From positions 833,109-897,108 of the forward strand of contig ML677330.1 of assembly GCA_007922305.1 (NCBI GenBank): a stretch of 64,000 nucleotides of DNA, given 5' to 3'. The notes beneath the pieces are model-generated. The model worked only from the letters and a program-made list of their open reading frames with translations, searched no databases and was not told the DNA's origin. Shown here piece after piece: positions 1-11,928 of this stretch. A program made the translations under genes and the position numbers. The stretch's first letter is position 1, and every line of letters begins with the position of its first letter. Source of the stretch: Dermatemys mawii (taxonomy: Eukaryota > Chordata > Testudines > Dermatemydidae).

Positions 1-1425
1 ATAGAACGGAGGGAGTAAATAAGTTGCCACATCTCTGTGAGTCTCATCCCCATGCAAGAAAGCAAACAAAAATTCTGCTTTGCTCATTGATTACCAAAAT
101 ACTTTCTTGATGACTTGATAATTTGATAGGCCAAGCAATTTATTAGGTGTTTCCTGTGTTTTTTAACTACAGTCTGCATTGCAAGGAAACAAGTAGTGTC
201 TGTGGCATGGAAGATGAGTCTGTGTCTGATGAGAGCCATGTGTACCAAACTCCCATTTTTCATAAGTGCTGTCATTTTACAGATGTATGACCCTCTTCTC
301 CTGGTTACAGAGAAGGGGGGCTGAGGGAAGATAATGTACAGGGTTCAGTAGAGAAACCCTTGTAGGCAGATACACAAATCATGTCATGCAAACCAGAACA
401 GGCTAAAGGAACATCACATCTCTTTGCAGAAGACAATAACAGATAGGACAGAGAAAGATGGAGTCTAAGATGATTAGGAAAACAGGAATGGTTAATGGAT
501 AACAGCAACGTGGCGCCAAGCAGTTCATTCCATGTCATAAAGATATGAGGCAACACAAACAGAGAGCAGGTAAAAGGTCTTTGAAATTCGTCCAATCAAT
601 GCAGATGCAGAATTTTGCTTCCAGCATGTTTGACAGAATATTATAGACTGTGGAAAAGTTAATTTTTTTCAAATTAAGCCTTTTGTTTTCTTAGTGTTTC
701 TTATTCTCAGTTGCAGTATATCATTTCCAATTTGGATTTTTTTTAAAAAAACGTGCTTCTCTTGTGACTTTAAGGACTTGCTTTTTCTTTGAAGACCTGG
801 GTTCATATGTCTCTCAGGGCAGTCATTCCTCTCTTACATTAGGCCAGTAAGTTTGGGAAGTAGCTTAACTCACATGATAGTAATGTCCCTACCCCTAAAA
901 CCCTACTCAGGTTCCTATTGAACTCCCTCCACTTCCACGCTTGATTGGCTCACATTAAAAGGTGAACTCAGCAAGGGCTGAGCACTGATAAGCCAATCTG
1001 ACCAGGAAGTTGCTTACAACTCCCTTTTCTACATGGGATAAAAGAAGACACATATTTCCTCCCTCCTCAGATTTAGGATTTGACTGACCTCAGATTCCAC
1101 TCTGAACTAGCAACTAGATGTTATTTCTTAGAACACCTTCTATTTAGAATCTGTTTGAAAAATAAAATGAAATTGTTACATTTGGATTTTGTGTACGGCA
1201 GCAGGCACGGTACATCATCAATTAGATAAATTTAACTGTGTCTTGACTTTCTAGGTCATGGCATGAGTGACATAGTATAGTGCATATAGCTTGTAAAAGC
1301 CCATATAAAGTCACTACCTGACAATACAAACTTTCAGTTATCGGGCATCCAGTCTGCTTACATGCAAAACTGTTTAGGACCAGATTGGGCTGGCCCTGCA
1401 TGAATGTGCAAAGTGAAGGAGCACA
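1..1425. other. Intergenic, no feature recognised
   Basis: AT-rich unique sequence. Open frames here are short, have no codon pattern or recognisable domain, and are interrupted on both strands. I see no repeat end, tRNA-like box or splice-flanked exon. Confidence 0.6.
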
Positions 1426-1612
1426 ATGGGTACATCTGTACTACATTTCAGAGTGAATCTCCCAGCTCGGGTCCACAGATGTGTGTAAACAAAGCTCACA
1501 CTAGTGTGCTAGAAGTAGTTGTGTAGAGGTTGCTTTGACATTATGGCTTGGGCTGGGGCTGGGGCTTGGGCTGTCAAGCCCACAGCCCACCCCCGGGGCC
1601 TGAGCCTAGAAA
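1426..1612 (+). mobile_element. Truncated MITE of the GGGTACATCTGTACTAC type
   Basis: The segment opens with GGGTACATCTGTACTAC, a variant of the GGGTATGTCTACACT terminal repeat that ends several MITEs of this genome type. It then runs through a CTCCCAGCTCGGG block and ends in a short tandem stretch of GGCTTGGGCTGGGGCT (about 1542-1573). A matching far end (GGCTGGGAGTCTTACTCCC...GTAGGCATAACC) is found separately at 49548-49591. The right terminal repeat is missing here, so this is a truncated copy. The family assignment rests on memory of similar turtle repeats and on the second fragment in this window. Confidence 0.4.
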
Positions 1613-1848
1613 TTTACAAGTTCTCTCATCTTTCCTAAAGATATTAAAAAACAGAAACCGCCTGTGGAAAAAATGCTGCAATTATTTGTTCTTTCTCAAG
1701 CAAAGGTTTCATTTACTTCAATGGAAATTTTTGCCTCAGTAAAGGAATGCAAGACTTTCCGCTATAAACAGAGGTTCCCTGGAACTGCAGTCTGCACACA
1801 GTGAACCTTTCAGCCCTTTCATTCTAATTCACTATGAACAGAGCTTTA

Positions 1849-1920
1849 CTCCCAGTCTTATTCCTGCTGAAGTAAATGGCAAAACTCCCAATGACTTCAA
1901 TGGGAGAAGGAACAGATCCT
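1849..1920. repeat. Degraded hairpin repeat, GACTTCAATGGGAG type
   Basis: Contains GGCAAAACTCCCAATGACTTCAATGGGAG, whose CTCCCA and TGGGAG ends face each other as a small hairpin. Closely similar wording recurs at 3318-3411 and 55028-55090, so this is a dispersed repeat relic. It has no coding content. Confidence 0.45.
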
Positions 1921-2914
1921 ATGCACTTTAATGACTGGACTGGGAATACTCAGTACTCTGGCTTCTCTAACTAAAAAGGTGCATCTCTGGTTTTGGGAAA
2001 GAAGGAAAAAATAAACACATTTTGTAGTCTGTTGTGGAAAAAAAACGCAGACCAGCACAGATGATGATACATGAACAGAATGAATCTGATATCAATAAAA
2101 TCAATTTTATATACTCATCCATGACAAAACTCAATAAATGTAATGTTTTCCAACAAAACTCCAAACCATTAAAGGACAGTGGTTAAGTAGTTTCATTTGT
2201 CCCAATCAATTCCATACAAAAGCTAAATAAATCAAAATAAGTAACATCTACCCTATTATATAATAAAAATGTTAATTATTGCTCAGTTAAGACTACAGTT
2301 AAACAGAAAATGATGTGGCTTGCTAGATAACAAAGGTAGGAAAACATAGTACTAAATCTCTGTGTGCTGTGATTACCTCATACTTGATAGCACTATCCAA
2401 GATGCCATTGTTTATTCTTTAGATAAATGTCCTAATCAATAGATACATAAAGACGAAACAAGAGTAAGTAACAAAAGTGTATTTGCCTTCCATATTGGTA
2501 CGTATCTATTGAAAGCAAACAGGAGTCTCATCAGCAAAAGCCACTTTGAGTCTAGTTTGCGGTTCTTTTTGATTAATAGGTTTTGAAAACATCATGTTTG
2601 AGATATGGTAAATATAAAGGCATTTACTTAGCTGAAAGATAAGGGACTATAAAGTCAGCTGAGATATGATACAGCAAACAAAACTAGAATAGTGCACTCA
2701 AAGTTGCAAGTCACCTACCTTCAAGACCATAAAGAAGAAATGTGTCCAGCATTGTACAAAGAGTTGGGGAGATGGAGTCTCTTTCACACACATTTAATCA
2801 ATTACATCTTGTTGCAGTGAATTCTAAGAATATTATATGTCTCTGTCATTAGTTCATTCCTATTTCTGTATTTAAAAGGGATCTTGATTTAAGGGTTCCA
2901 ATTCCAGTCAAGAT
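1921..2914. other. Intergenic, no feature recognised
   Basis: Unique AT-rich sequence with no supported gene, repeat terminus or RNA structure. Confidence 0.55.
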
Positions 2915-2965
2915 TGAGCTCTCACTGTGCAAGGTATCGTACAAACACATAAGTAGTTGTGGGTT
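2915..2965 (-). repeat. Short relic of a SINE/LINE tail (TTTGTACAGC type)
   Basis: Reads GTGCAAGGTATCGTACAAACACATAA. This resembles the minus-strand form of the tail at 26725-26815 (GGTGCTGTACAAACACAGAA) and of the plus-strand copies at 42135 and 59310. It is very short and diverged, so the call is tentative. Confidence 0.3.
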
Positions 2966-3015
2966 GTAATGCTTTGACAGCAGTAATATGACCAGTTTGA
3001 TATAATACAGTATCA

Positions 3016-3027
3016 CAGTTGATTTTC
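3016..3027. repeat. Target site duplication, left copy (12 bp)
   Basis: CAGTTGATTTTC is repeated exactly at 3264-3275, directly flanking the palindromic repeat between them. Confidence 0.75.
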
Positions 3028-3263
3028 CAAAAAACCCAAATACTTGTGGAACCTTAGAGACTAACCAATTTATTTCAGCATAAGCTTTCAAAGGCGATAG
3101 CCACTTTATCGGATGCATAGAATGGAATACACAGAAGTTTGCATCCGATGAAGTGGGCTATAGCTTACGAAAGCTTATGCTGAAATAAATTGGTTAGTTT
3201 CTAAGGTGCCACAAGTACTCGTTTTTTTATGGATACAGACTAACACGGCTGCTACTCTGAAAT
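3028..3263 (+). mobile_element. Palindromic retroposon-like repeat, copy 1 (probable Penelope-like terminus)
   Basis: Two inverted arms share the CTTAGAGACTAACCAATTTA block and its complement, meeting near GCATAGAATGG...TTTGCAT. The right arm continues into GGTGCCACAAGTACTCG and ends in GACTAACACGGCTGCTACTC. The left arm stops early, at CAAATACTTGTGG, so the copy is truncated on that side. An exact 12-bp direct repeat (CAGTTGATTTTC) flanks it. Long, variable duplications plus truncation point to target-primed insertion, not a cut-and-paste MITE. Copies 2 and 3 lie at 24036 and 40048, and a related subfamily is at 20461. Each arm carries a hammerhead-like core near the centre. Assignment to Penelope-like elements is my inference; the palindrome and duplication are directly visible. 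Confidence 0.7.
3145..3182 (+). ncRNA. Decayed hammerhead-ribozyme-like core, copy 1
   Basis: In order: CCGATGA (consensus CTGANGA with the second base changed), one extra A, a six-pair stem GTGGGC/GCTTAC with loop TATA (two G-U pairs), GAAA, a small hairpin AGC-TTAT-GCT, and G at the cleavage position where A, C or U is required. The altered core base and the G predict no self-cleavage. The opposing arm on the minus strand has a similar but more damaged core. Confidence 0.35.
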
Positions 3264-3317
3264 CAGTTGATTTTCAGTCTTCTGTTAAAATAAGAATACC
3301 ATTCCACACGATCATAC

Positions 3318-3411
3318 TGGATATTGGGGCAGATAAACATCCTGGCCCCAATGAAGTCAATGGGAGTTTTGTCATTGGCTTCACTGAAGCCAGGATTCCA
3401 CCCCCTTACAT
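3318..3411. repeat. Degraded hairpin repeat
   Basis: CCTGGCCCCAATGAAGTCA on the left is nearly mirrored by CATTGGCTTCACTGAAGCC and AGGA on the right, around GGGAGTTTTG. It is the same short hairpin family as 1849-1920. Confidence 0.45.
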
Positions 3412-3595
3412 TTAGTAGGGCTGCTAACTTGAGAACTGCATGTTTGAATTCTATCAGCTGTGTACACGTACAAACATGTACACATATACAGAAACCAGCT
3501 CCTAAAGATCAGGTCCAAAATGTTCATTTTTCTGTTCAGCTGTACACCATTATTTAATGCTCAGTCTTTCAAGTTCTGAAAAGTAATGGGAAAGT

Positions 3596-3702
3596 GTTTA
3601 GCTGGCGGTTAGAGCAGGGAAGTGGTGGGAACCAGCACTCCTGGGTTGTATTCCATTGATTCACTCTGTGTCCTGGAGCTATTTAACTACTTGTGCCACA
3701 CA
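3596..3702 (+). mobile_element. MIR SINE, tRNA-derived 5' half
   Basis: TGGCGGTTAGAGCAGGGA resembles the tRNA A box. GAACCAGCACTCCTGGGTTG and the following TATTCC resemble the B-box region of a MIR element. The text then follows the MIR core (CACTCTGTGTCCTGGAGC, TTTAACTACTTGTGCC). The element is cut at 3703 by a MITE and resumes at 3987, so the two halves are one SINE. MIRs are ancient and inactive. Confidence 0.65.
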
Positions 3703-3986
3703 GGGCTGGTCTTCACTAGGGGGAGGATCGACTGCAGATACGCAACTTCAGCTACGTGAAGCATGTAGCTGAAGTCTGCATATCTGCAGCCGATTTACCT
3801 GCCATCCTCATGGTGGTGGCGATTGGCGGTGTACTCTCCCGTCAACTCCACCTTACACCTCCCATCAAGCTGGAGTTACGGAGTCGACGGGGGAAGCGCT
3901 GGCGATCAATTTCGCGCATCTGTACAAGACACGAGAAATCAATCGCTAAAAGACCGACGGCTACCCACGGTAGTGAAGACATACCC
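3703..3986 (-). mobile_element. Harbinger-like MITE inserted in a MIR
   Basis: Terminal inverted repeats are GGGCTGGTCTTCACTA on the left and, read from the right, GGGTATGTCTTCACTA. ACA abuts both ends, a plausible 3-bp target duplication. An internal inverted pair (AACTTCAGCTACGTGAAGC / ATGTAGCTGAAGTC) and a GAGTCGACGGGGGA block are shared with the copies at 30527 and 49592, here in the opposite orientation. It encodes no transposase. CpG dinucleotides are still frequent, so it may be younger than its neighbours. The Harbinger label rests on the 3-bp duplication, best seen as TAA at 30527. Confidence 0.65.
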
Positions 3987-4118
3987 ACAGAGTCCTATCT
4001 GTAAAGAGGGTGTTAAAATGTCTCTCTCACACAGTGGCTGTAAGGTTTAATTAATATTTGTGAGGAGCTTTGAAAGCCTTGAATGAAAGTATCTATAATG
4101 TAAATGCACAAAATTATT
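3987..4118 (+). mobile_element. MIR SINE, 3' half
   Basis: CCTATCTGTAAAGAGGGTG, then CTCACACAGTGGCTGTAAGG, TTTAATTAATATTTGTGAGG, GCTTTGAAAGCCTTGAATG and TGCACAAAATTATTA follow the MIR 3' region and its LINE2-like tail in order. It is the continuation of 3596-3702 across the MITE. Confidence 0.65.
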
Positions 4119-4874
4119 AACATGCAGGGAAACCTTAACAAAGCTAACACACTGTATTAGGGATTCTTTTGGTGGGCAAGCACTGAAACTAATGAATGGA
4201 ACTATCAGGATCATATCAAAAGAGATTTTTTATTTCCCCTCCACCACTACCACCACCTCTTATTTATTTGTTGGCATTAACTTTTTTCTTCCTATCTTTC
4301 CAAAGCCTCAGGCATTGGAATTTACATTTGCTATGCAAAATATTTTAAAGAAAGGGATAGGAGGGGAAGAGAGCAACAGAGATAAAAAGAATATACAGCT
4401 CCAGATACCCACTAGTGTAACCAATTCCCTAGAATTAGCCTGTGCTTTTGAATATTTTATCATTTATAAACTGAAAACACATTATGCTTTGATTTCCAAA
4501 CAGCAGCTGATGTCACTTGCCTGTTCTAAACCTTCTAAGGGACAAGGATTTTGACTGGGATGAAAAAACATCCACTCATTATTTTCAAAATACCCTTGTG
4601 GTATTCCACAGTTTTGTGGAGAGATGGGGGTTGAGGGAGGGAGGTCATTGGAAAGGATGCTGAATAATAGCTTTCAGTGACACACAAAGGGTCAAAGTCC
4701 TCCCCAGTAGCAGTCCATAAAGTCATTAGCATTGCACTAGGGATGATGGCGTATATATATATATTATAGTAGAAATACCAAGCACAATGATCACTGTGCA
4801 AGATAATCTGATGGGGCACTTCTGGGAGAAGGGGGCAGGAAGAGAATTTCCATTTTTGAGACCTGCTATGCCTA
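4119..4874. other. Intergenic with a small TA microsatellite
   Basis: Unique sequence with a pure TA run at about 4752-4764. No gene is supported. The longest open frame, beginning near 4192, is low-complexity and has no family resemblance. Confidence 0.55.
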
Positions 4875-4931
4875 ATGGGCCAAATCTTGATCTCATTTGC
4901 ACCAGGGGAATGAGATCAGAACTTATGTCAA

Positions 4932-5273
4932 TGAGAGCTGGGCAAATAATGGGTTCTTCGGACCACTGGCAAGTCAGAAAAATCTAAAAAAATAATAATT
5001 TGGGGCACATTGAAAACACAAAATAAAAAATATTGTTTCAGTTTCAAGCATTTTAGAACGATTTAAAAATTAAAAAAATTAAATTGAAAAGTAGTTGAAA
5101 GGTTTAATTAAAAATGCTTTGATTTGTTTGGAATTTTTTAAAAACATTTTTTTCCAACTGAAACAATTTGGCAGAACCTATATGAGTTCATGAAACATTC
5201 CTCTGTAATCAAATCTGCATTTTTTGCTGAAAAAATATTTCAATCAAAAAGATAAATAAATTCATCAGCTCTA
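4932..5273. mobile_element. AT-rich element with AGAGCTGG ends
   Basis: Starts AGAGCTGGGCAAATAATGG and ends AAATTCATCAGCTCTAG, giving short inverted ends (AGAGCTGG / AGAGCTGA). The interior is made of AT-rich blocks such as AAAAACATTTTTTTCCAACT and TTTTTTGCTGAAAAAATATT. The same style of text occurs at 30920-31310, 35519-36030 and 57075-57955. No transposase is present. The superfamily is unknown; hAT is possible from the TAGAGCTG-like end. Confidence 0.45.
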
Positions 5274-8200
5274 GCCCTGTTACTCAGCAATGAACAAAAT
5301 AAATTCTAACCTACTGTCTAGAATTCAACGGACTCAGGCAAGCTAGAGAGACTTCACCTAGGGACAAAAGGAAACAAAATATTAGAGGGATACTAATTAT
5401 TAAACATCTGTGTGCATGAGAAATAAAGCCAAATGTTAAAAGAGGCATAGATTATTAGCATAATTAGCTTCTTCATTTGTGAGTGCACCAAAACAGAAGC
5501 ACTAAGCATGATTTTACATGTAAGATGTAAAATAGTTATGTTCCAACTTTGAGCCAGAGCAGTGTAAGAGCCAGGCAGTACAGGGATACTGTACAATTTC
5601 AACCCTTGAATTCTACAGCGATAAGGCAGACTCCTGGGATTAACAGCCCTGTCAAGGGTAACCCTCTGAAGTGCTTATTTGTTTAGAGGAAGAACCTCAT
5701 TCATCATGAAGGAGTGGTAGAAATGGAAGCCTCCGACACTATATCTGAAGTCTACCTGGATGTATGCTTTCTTGGTATTGTGGAAAGAGAGGGATAAAAC
5801 TTTGCTATCCAATTTTGAAAACAGTATTAAAATGTTACTTGTGTTCAAAATATCAAGCTTCTAAAATTTCTTTTTCATGAAACTATTGCAAGCTCACTTG
5901 AAGGAGTATGTGCTTTATATGGACAGCAAAACTACAATATTACAGCATTAATCTTAAATGAAATCTCTCCATTCATGGGATTATTTTAACATTGTCTTCC
6001 TTTGGATTGTTAATTTGAACTTATCTGATAAGATAGATTTTTTGTTCAGAAAATGTCATTTTTTTAAAGTAGCATCATTTAAATAAAAAATAGAAACAGA
6101 ACCACCATTGTATGTTTGCAGACATTATTTGGAAGCTTTCAGTAAATGGTCTCATGCTGCAAAATTTGAATCTGGATCTGAACTTGGTTCACATTTTGGG
6201 GTATTCGAATTTGAAGAGTTATTTTAGATCCATCATTACTATATACACTATTTACTACCAAGAAAGAGGGTCAAAGAAAGAATTTTAGAAAGAATTTTTT
6301 TGGTAAAGAATTGGAAGCATTTTTGATTGTTAGACAGCGTTGTCTGTAAAAGGTGAGGAAGGTAAGAACCTGGGGAGGCTTGAAGATGTGAAATAACATA
6401 AGGAGTAACAGGAGGAGATCCTTCGCTTTGCTGGTGGTCTTGGAGATACTGAACCTATTGAATGTTAGGGAATTAAAGATATCTTGTTCTGTCATTTTGA
6501 CAATGTGTCCCATGAAATGCACTAGGGAAGCTTTTCGTCTAATCATATAAAAGAACTTGTAGTGGGGTCCATTAAAATATATACTTATGGTGTGGGAAAA
6601 TTGCCATTAACCAAGAGGCCAGTCTGAGAGTCTTTACCATTTCCTGCTGCAACTGTGAATTTTGCTTTGTTGGGAACATGTTTTAGGGACAGGTTACTCT
6701 GCGTTAAATACTTAGGAAAAAACAACCAACAGATTTTAACAAATCATAATATTTCTTCTCTCTTTCTTCTGTTGCACACCAAATAGTTTGAATCCTATTT
6801 TTAAATGACCATCCAGCGCAGTACCCCTAGTGGAGGAGGTAAGTAAGTGCATAGTTCATAAACTGTTACTAAAGAATTATGCAGTATCACTGTCTTCAGT
6901 CATTTGATTAGCTGCCAAAAATGTGACCCCAAGTGGTAAAAGCAGGCAATGGTATAGCTTCACAGCTGATGCTGGCACTGCTTTTAAAAGTGATAAATGA
7001 TATGTATGCTGTGTGACATAATATCAGGTACTGTAAGTCTGAAATTGTCTTAATTTTTGCATTAATGGTGCTTTGTTTTTACCGGTGATTATCTCAGATT
7101 GCTTGTCAACTAGCTCCCCCAGAAAGTGCTAATTAAGATACTGAAGAGTCTCATCTAATATTTATACTTCTGGTATTGCACTAGATCATTTTGCAGTGCA
7201 AGAACAGCATCATGAAGAAGGAATTAGAAGCAGTACAGCTTTGAGCCTCAGATAATCCTTCACTGATTAGTGAGATTCTCATCATCACCTATTCTGAATG
7301 CACTTCTCTCAGGATGTTGATAAAGCCCTTCAGTATCACAATATGGACTTCCAAGCACAAGTATAGCTTTTCTCCCCAGTCAAAGTGAAACCCTCAGTTC
7401 ACCTGGTTAAGCTAGCTAATCCTAAATCGGCTTTTAGATTGTCACTTAACAACTCCGAGGCACTCCAGAAGGATCCCTCACAAATCCTGTGGTAAATGAG
7501 GCCTAGACTGAGTGAAAATGAACAAACAAAAAACTCTAAAAATGCACAATGATTTCTTCATCTAAAACATATTTTTATTTCTTTTGAGTGGGAATTAAGA
7601 TGTCAGAAATTGGACAGTTCTGTTAAATTGGTCTTCAAATTATGATACGTAGCTACATTTTAAACTATACACTGAAGTAAATGGTGAATTTTGTAAGCAG
7701 TTTTGGTGCTTTGTCATTCTTGAATGTGGATGACTAATAATATAGCACCTAAGAATTTTAAAAATGTGTATATTTGTTGACCTTGAAAAATGTCTGCACA
7801 GTTATTGATCAGATCCACATCTAGTGAGCTTTCTGCTTCTAATTAGCATTTAGCACAAGGTATGATTTCATGGTAATTTTTGTACATCTTTGTATCTTGT
7901 AGGAAATGGTATGCATTTACTGAGTTTCTTGATCTATGGAATCTAAATGCACTGCAAATCCCTAACCAGAAAGCAAAACTTTGAGCTTGACTTATGGATG
8001 TTTTCCTTTTTTATAAGCAAAGTGAAAAAGCAAACCAGTGGGGTACAATAGGCATAAAGGCTTAATACAGAAGTGCAGCAGTGTTGTTGTGGTTGCTCAG
8101 TAACCAGCAGAGTACAAGAGATTTTTGCATTCATGAACTGAAATGTTGGCAGTGAGCTCAAGTACCCAAGAGATAGGCTCACCATTAGGCTGACTTCTCA

Positions 8201-9944
8201 GTTGAAGAGCAACGTACATTGAGTACATTGGGTACATTGAGATTTGAAATCACATGAGTTATTTGGTAGCATGAATGTATTCTGGGCAAAAAGCTCACAG
8301 TTTAGTTTAAAATTAAATGGCACAAATAGAATTAGATCAACTTTTCAAAATGTAGGCTGTGAGCAAAAATAGAGGAGCATTTGGAATATTTTTTTCTTCA
8401 GTGTATTACTTTTAAAAAGCATATAAGATATTGAAGTCAAAAAAGAGGAAAGAAAACAATTCCAATAACTCAGTTTTAAAAACACTTGTTTAGTGGCGTG
8501 ACCTGCAATCACCCACAACCTAAATTAGGCAAGAATTTGTTTTAAAAACAGATTAACAAAATGAGAATTTGACTTAGTTTTCCCCTGATCACTCCGCCCA
8601 CCACCATGCCCTTCATTCATCTTTCTTGTACACAGAGTGAAATCACAATGATTCTCAAGTCCACAACCAAAATGACACTTACAGGACAAGCAAAGGTTGG
8701 CAGAGAATAAAACTCTTGCCATCTGAAGCAGATCACTTAAGTACCAATACTCACTGATGATGCCAGATTAAATAGAGAAAACATGTAGACATCCAAGTTT
8801 ATCATCTTTCATACTGAATTGTTTAGAAAGAATAAATAGAATACACAAACTCTATACTACGGTAGTTTATTTTGTCTTGTGGGAAGTTTTAACTGTTTCT
8901 AGGATTAAATGGCTTTCCCCTTCTGTGAAGGGTCTGATGTAAACTCTTGTACCAAGGCTTAAAGTCTTAAGGCTGTTAGAAGTTTCCATCAGTCAGTCTG
9001 TATGTCAGTGGATAAAAAGTGGGTTGCTGATATGACCTGTTCATCGCTCTCTGGAAAAATGCCATCAAACTACAGATACATTCTGCAATATTCTGCAACA
9101 TTGGGGAAGAGAGGGGAAATGGGCAAAAGGGCCATTTGGGTAATAAAAGTATTGTTTCTTTGGATTTTGGGGCCAAAGCCTTTAAATCACTATGCCAATT
9201 TTGCATTTATGTAAACTCATGTAAATGAAGCCATCGTTCTATAAATCCTAATAGATACATGCATTTGCCAGTTTAGTAGAGGGGGCAAAAAAATATCAGG
9301 CATCTTTGGGATGAAGTTTTAACTTCTGAGACAAAAATGATCTTTGTTTACCATGTTCATTCAAAGATTTTGCATGGCAGGCTACACATGAAGGGTAGCA
9401 TCCGAGTACACTGCAGACCAGTTTGTTAACAAGTTTGTAAACTTGCAATAGATCATGTGTAATAAGTTGGTTTACTTTATAAACACCGATACGCAGATTT
9501 AGCCCATATCAATTAATCTTGACCAAGATAATGTCTACTGCAAAAATTATATTCTGAAACTATTTTTCTTCCTCCTGGTTTATAGAGTTTCCAAAGAAGC
9601 GAGGAACAGCAGATTGTTTTCATCTGTGTAAAACCAGGGAACATTACATTTATCCCACTGGAGTTCACACACACTTAGGGAAAATACTCTCCTATCTCTT
9701 ATTGATTTGAAATGGATTTCTCTTAATATTTGACTACGTGCAAGAACTTAGCTGCTTTTGTCTGCCTCTTTGGGAGTGAGTAGCGGTCTGTAGTTTCAGG
9801 AGTGTCATTTTGAATTTTCTGTTAATAGGGGTAATAATTTCTGGACTTGCTAACCTTATTTGTGCTTTTATTTTCCACCTTTCAGAGTAAAAAAAGATTG
9901 ATATTTCTAAATTTGCATTTTTATATTCTGAAAAAGAATATGGG
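5274..9944. other. Long intergenic stretch, no feature recognised
   Basis: About 4.7 kb of AT-rich, largely unique sequence. I find no recognisable domain in any open frame, no SINE boxes and no paired repeat ends. A stretch near 6165-6240 rich in AATTTGAA/GATCTGAA wording may be an old repeat but cannot be bounded. Confidence 0.55.
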
Positions 9945-10037
9945 GCCAAATCCTGAAGTCCTTACTCTGGCAAAATTCCCCTTTGTATCATGGAGTTCTG
10001 CTGGAGGATGGAATGTATAAGGGCTTCAGGATTTGGC
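9945..10037. mobile_element. Short hairpin element with 20-bp inverted ends
   Basis: Left end GCCAAATCCTGAAGTCCTTA (9945-9964) is mirrored on the right at 10018-10037 with one mismatch in 20. The 93-bp body has no coding potential. It belongs to the same style of foldback repeats as 36630-36721 and 42779-42853. Confidence 0.65.
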
Positions 10038-10227
10038 AGCTGGTCTGCATTTTGGTGAAGTAGGCTTCCTGTGTGCATTAATCTTCCTGTATTATTCTTC
10101 ATTTTCTTCAAATTTATATGAGAAAGATTTACTCTGTAAGAAGAAAGAACATCTTTTCCTTTTATGCTCTGAAAGAGGAGCCTGAGAAATAACTTACATC
10201 ATGATACTACAGAATTTCAATAAGAAC

Positions 10228-10327
10228 ATTATGGGCCAGATTCTGGGTTTAGGCTAAACTGCATAGAGCATAAGTCAGAATTTGTATGTGGCTTAATGCC
10301 TGTCTTTGCTCTCCCCTGATTCTGGGG
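10228..10327. repeat. Degraded hairpin repeat (GGGCCAGATTCTGG type)
   Basis: Begins GGGCCAGATTCTGG and ends CCCCTGATTCTGGGG. It resembles the foldback family but the inverted ends are poor. Confidence 0.3.
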
Positions 10328-11717
10328 ATATTCTGTGCAGGCCAGTCCTCCTCTGTTAGAGCAGCCTGGAGACTCCTCTAGTTTATACTATTTAAAATAT
10401 ACTGACAATAATTAGGAGGAAGTGCTTACCAAGTAACAAATTATTATTACATATTCTTACTTTAAGAGGCAAATTCTATTCCCAGTGTCTATTGCCAACT
10501 TGAAAAAAGAAAGTGGGTGAGACAAACCGAGCAGCAGTAGACCTACTTTGCAGCTGCTACTCTTTCAGCAAGGCATTGTATACCTAGTGCATTTGTTTCC
10601 TGGGGTACAATCGCCAATTGATCTATGCTGCAAAGTATCCATCCACCCTATCCCTAAAGAATCACTTTGCCAAGTGGAGCAGGGTGTCATAACAAAGCAA
10701 GGCTCTGAGGAGCACAGTTGGAGGGAGCAGATACCCCTCCTGTGTGGGCTTCTGAAATCCTTCCTAGTTACATTGTCCTTGGGACCATCCACGCCCACGA
10801 AAGATGAAAGATATTGCCTCATTTTTTTAAAATGGCATTTGAACATCAGCAATACCTATCTATTGGCATTTGTCTGACCTGTCACCTGACATGAGTCAAT
10901 GATGAGAAGGTCAGGTCAGGGGTGCATCTTGTCTCACCATGTTTGTAGTTGAAGAAAACAAGCTAATAAAAGTTAGCTTGGTTAATTTTTATAGCTCTAT
11001 TAGCAGAATGCAGAGTTTATCATTTAGGAGAAGGGTAAAATCATGATAGATGAAAACCAAATATTAAACACGGACAGCACAAACACAAGGAAAATGCAGG
11101 TCACTAGACAATCAAAGCAGACAATGAAGACTGGGAGTGACTAAGGGGCATAGCTCGAGATATAGAAGAAAATGGTTTGTTTGCAAAAGAGATGCATATT
11201 CTTTTGAAATTTACTGACTGATTTTTTTTTATAAGGTGGAACTGAAGAATCTTTGAAGACTATCTACAATTCACTCCCCTCTCAGGTGTGCTAGATGGGT
11301 GGAAGGACCCTATTTTGTTATTCTGTGGCATACAGCATCTGATATGATAAAATAATGTTAAATGATGCAGTTTATATTTTACCAAGGACCCCAGCACAGG
11401 CAGAAAGTCTCAGTACAGAAAAAGAACAGGATAGCCATAGAAGAAGAGGCAAGTTAGAAACAAGTTTTCAACAGTGTAGCTATTAAACAAGTTATGAGTA
11501 AGACTAAATTGGAAATCAGCCCTTGGCCTTGATCTCTTGGAACACTTACCATGGAATACTGAACCCAATGCTTTGGAATAGTATTAAAGGGCAATGTGCT
11601 GCTGCAATCATCATCTTTTAGACAATGTAAAACAAAAGGGCTTAGCCACATTTGATCTTATGGCATTCGTTGCAAAAATAAGAGTATTCACCTCATATTG
11701 TCAACAAATTCCAACTA
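10328..11717. other. Intergenic, no feature recognised
   Basis: Unique sequence. Overlapping open frames on both strands at about 10548-10877 reflect a locally higher GC stretch. Neither looks like a known protein. Confidence 0.55.
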
Positions 11718-11928
11718 CAGGCAGTCCTTGGACTTGCAACGCAATGTTCAGGAACCAATTGCATTGTAAGTTGAAACGTTGTAAATCGGAACCGCAATAC
11801 ACTTCATTGTGGGACCAAGTGTCGTAAAGTCGAAACCAATGGTCATAAATTGAATCAGGGTATCAATTCAGAAATGTCATAAGTGCCATTCGTCTTAAGT
11901 CAAATGTCATAAAGTTGAGGACTGCCTG
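11718..11928. mobile_element. Tigger/pogo-type MITE
   Basis: Begins CAGGCAGTCCTTGGACTT and ends, read from the right, CAGGCAGTCCTCAACTTT. The left end is preceded by TA and the right end is followed by CA, consistent with a TA target duplication in which one base has mutated. The CAG terminus and TA target are characteristic of Tc1-mariner elements of the pogo/Tigger group. The 211-bp body contains repeated GTCATAAAGT/GTCGTAAAGT wording and no transposase. Confidence 0.65.

Noticed and set aside
3028..3263. Reading the palindromic repeats as cut-and-paste MITEs
   Set aside because: The flanking duplications are 11-13 bp and vary between copies, and one copy is truncated in one arm.
10548..10877. 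Overlapping frames on both strands
   Set aside because: Frames on both strands together indicate few stop codons from local composition, not coding. No domain.
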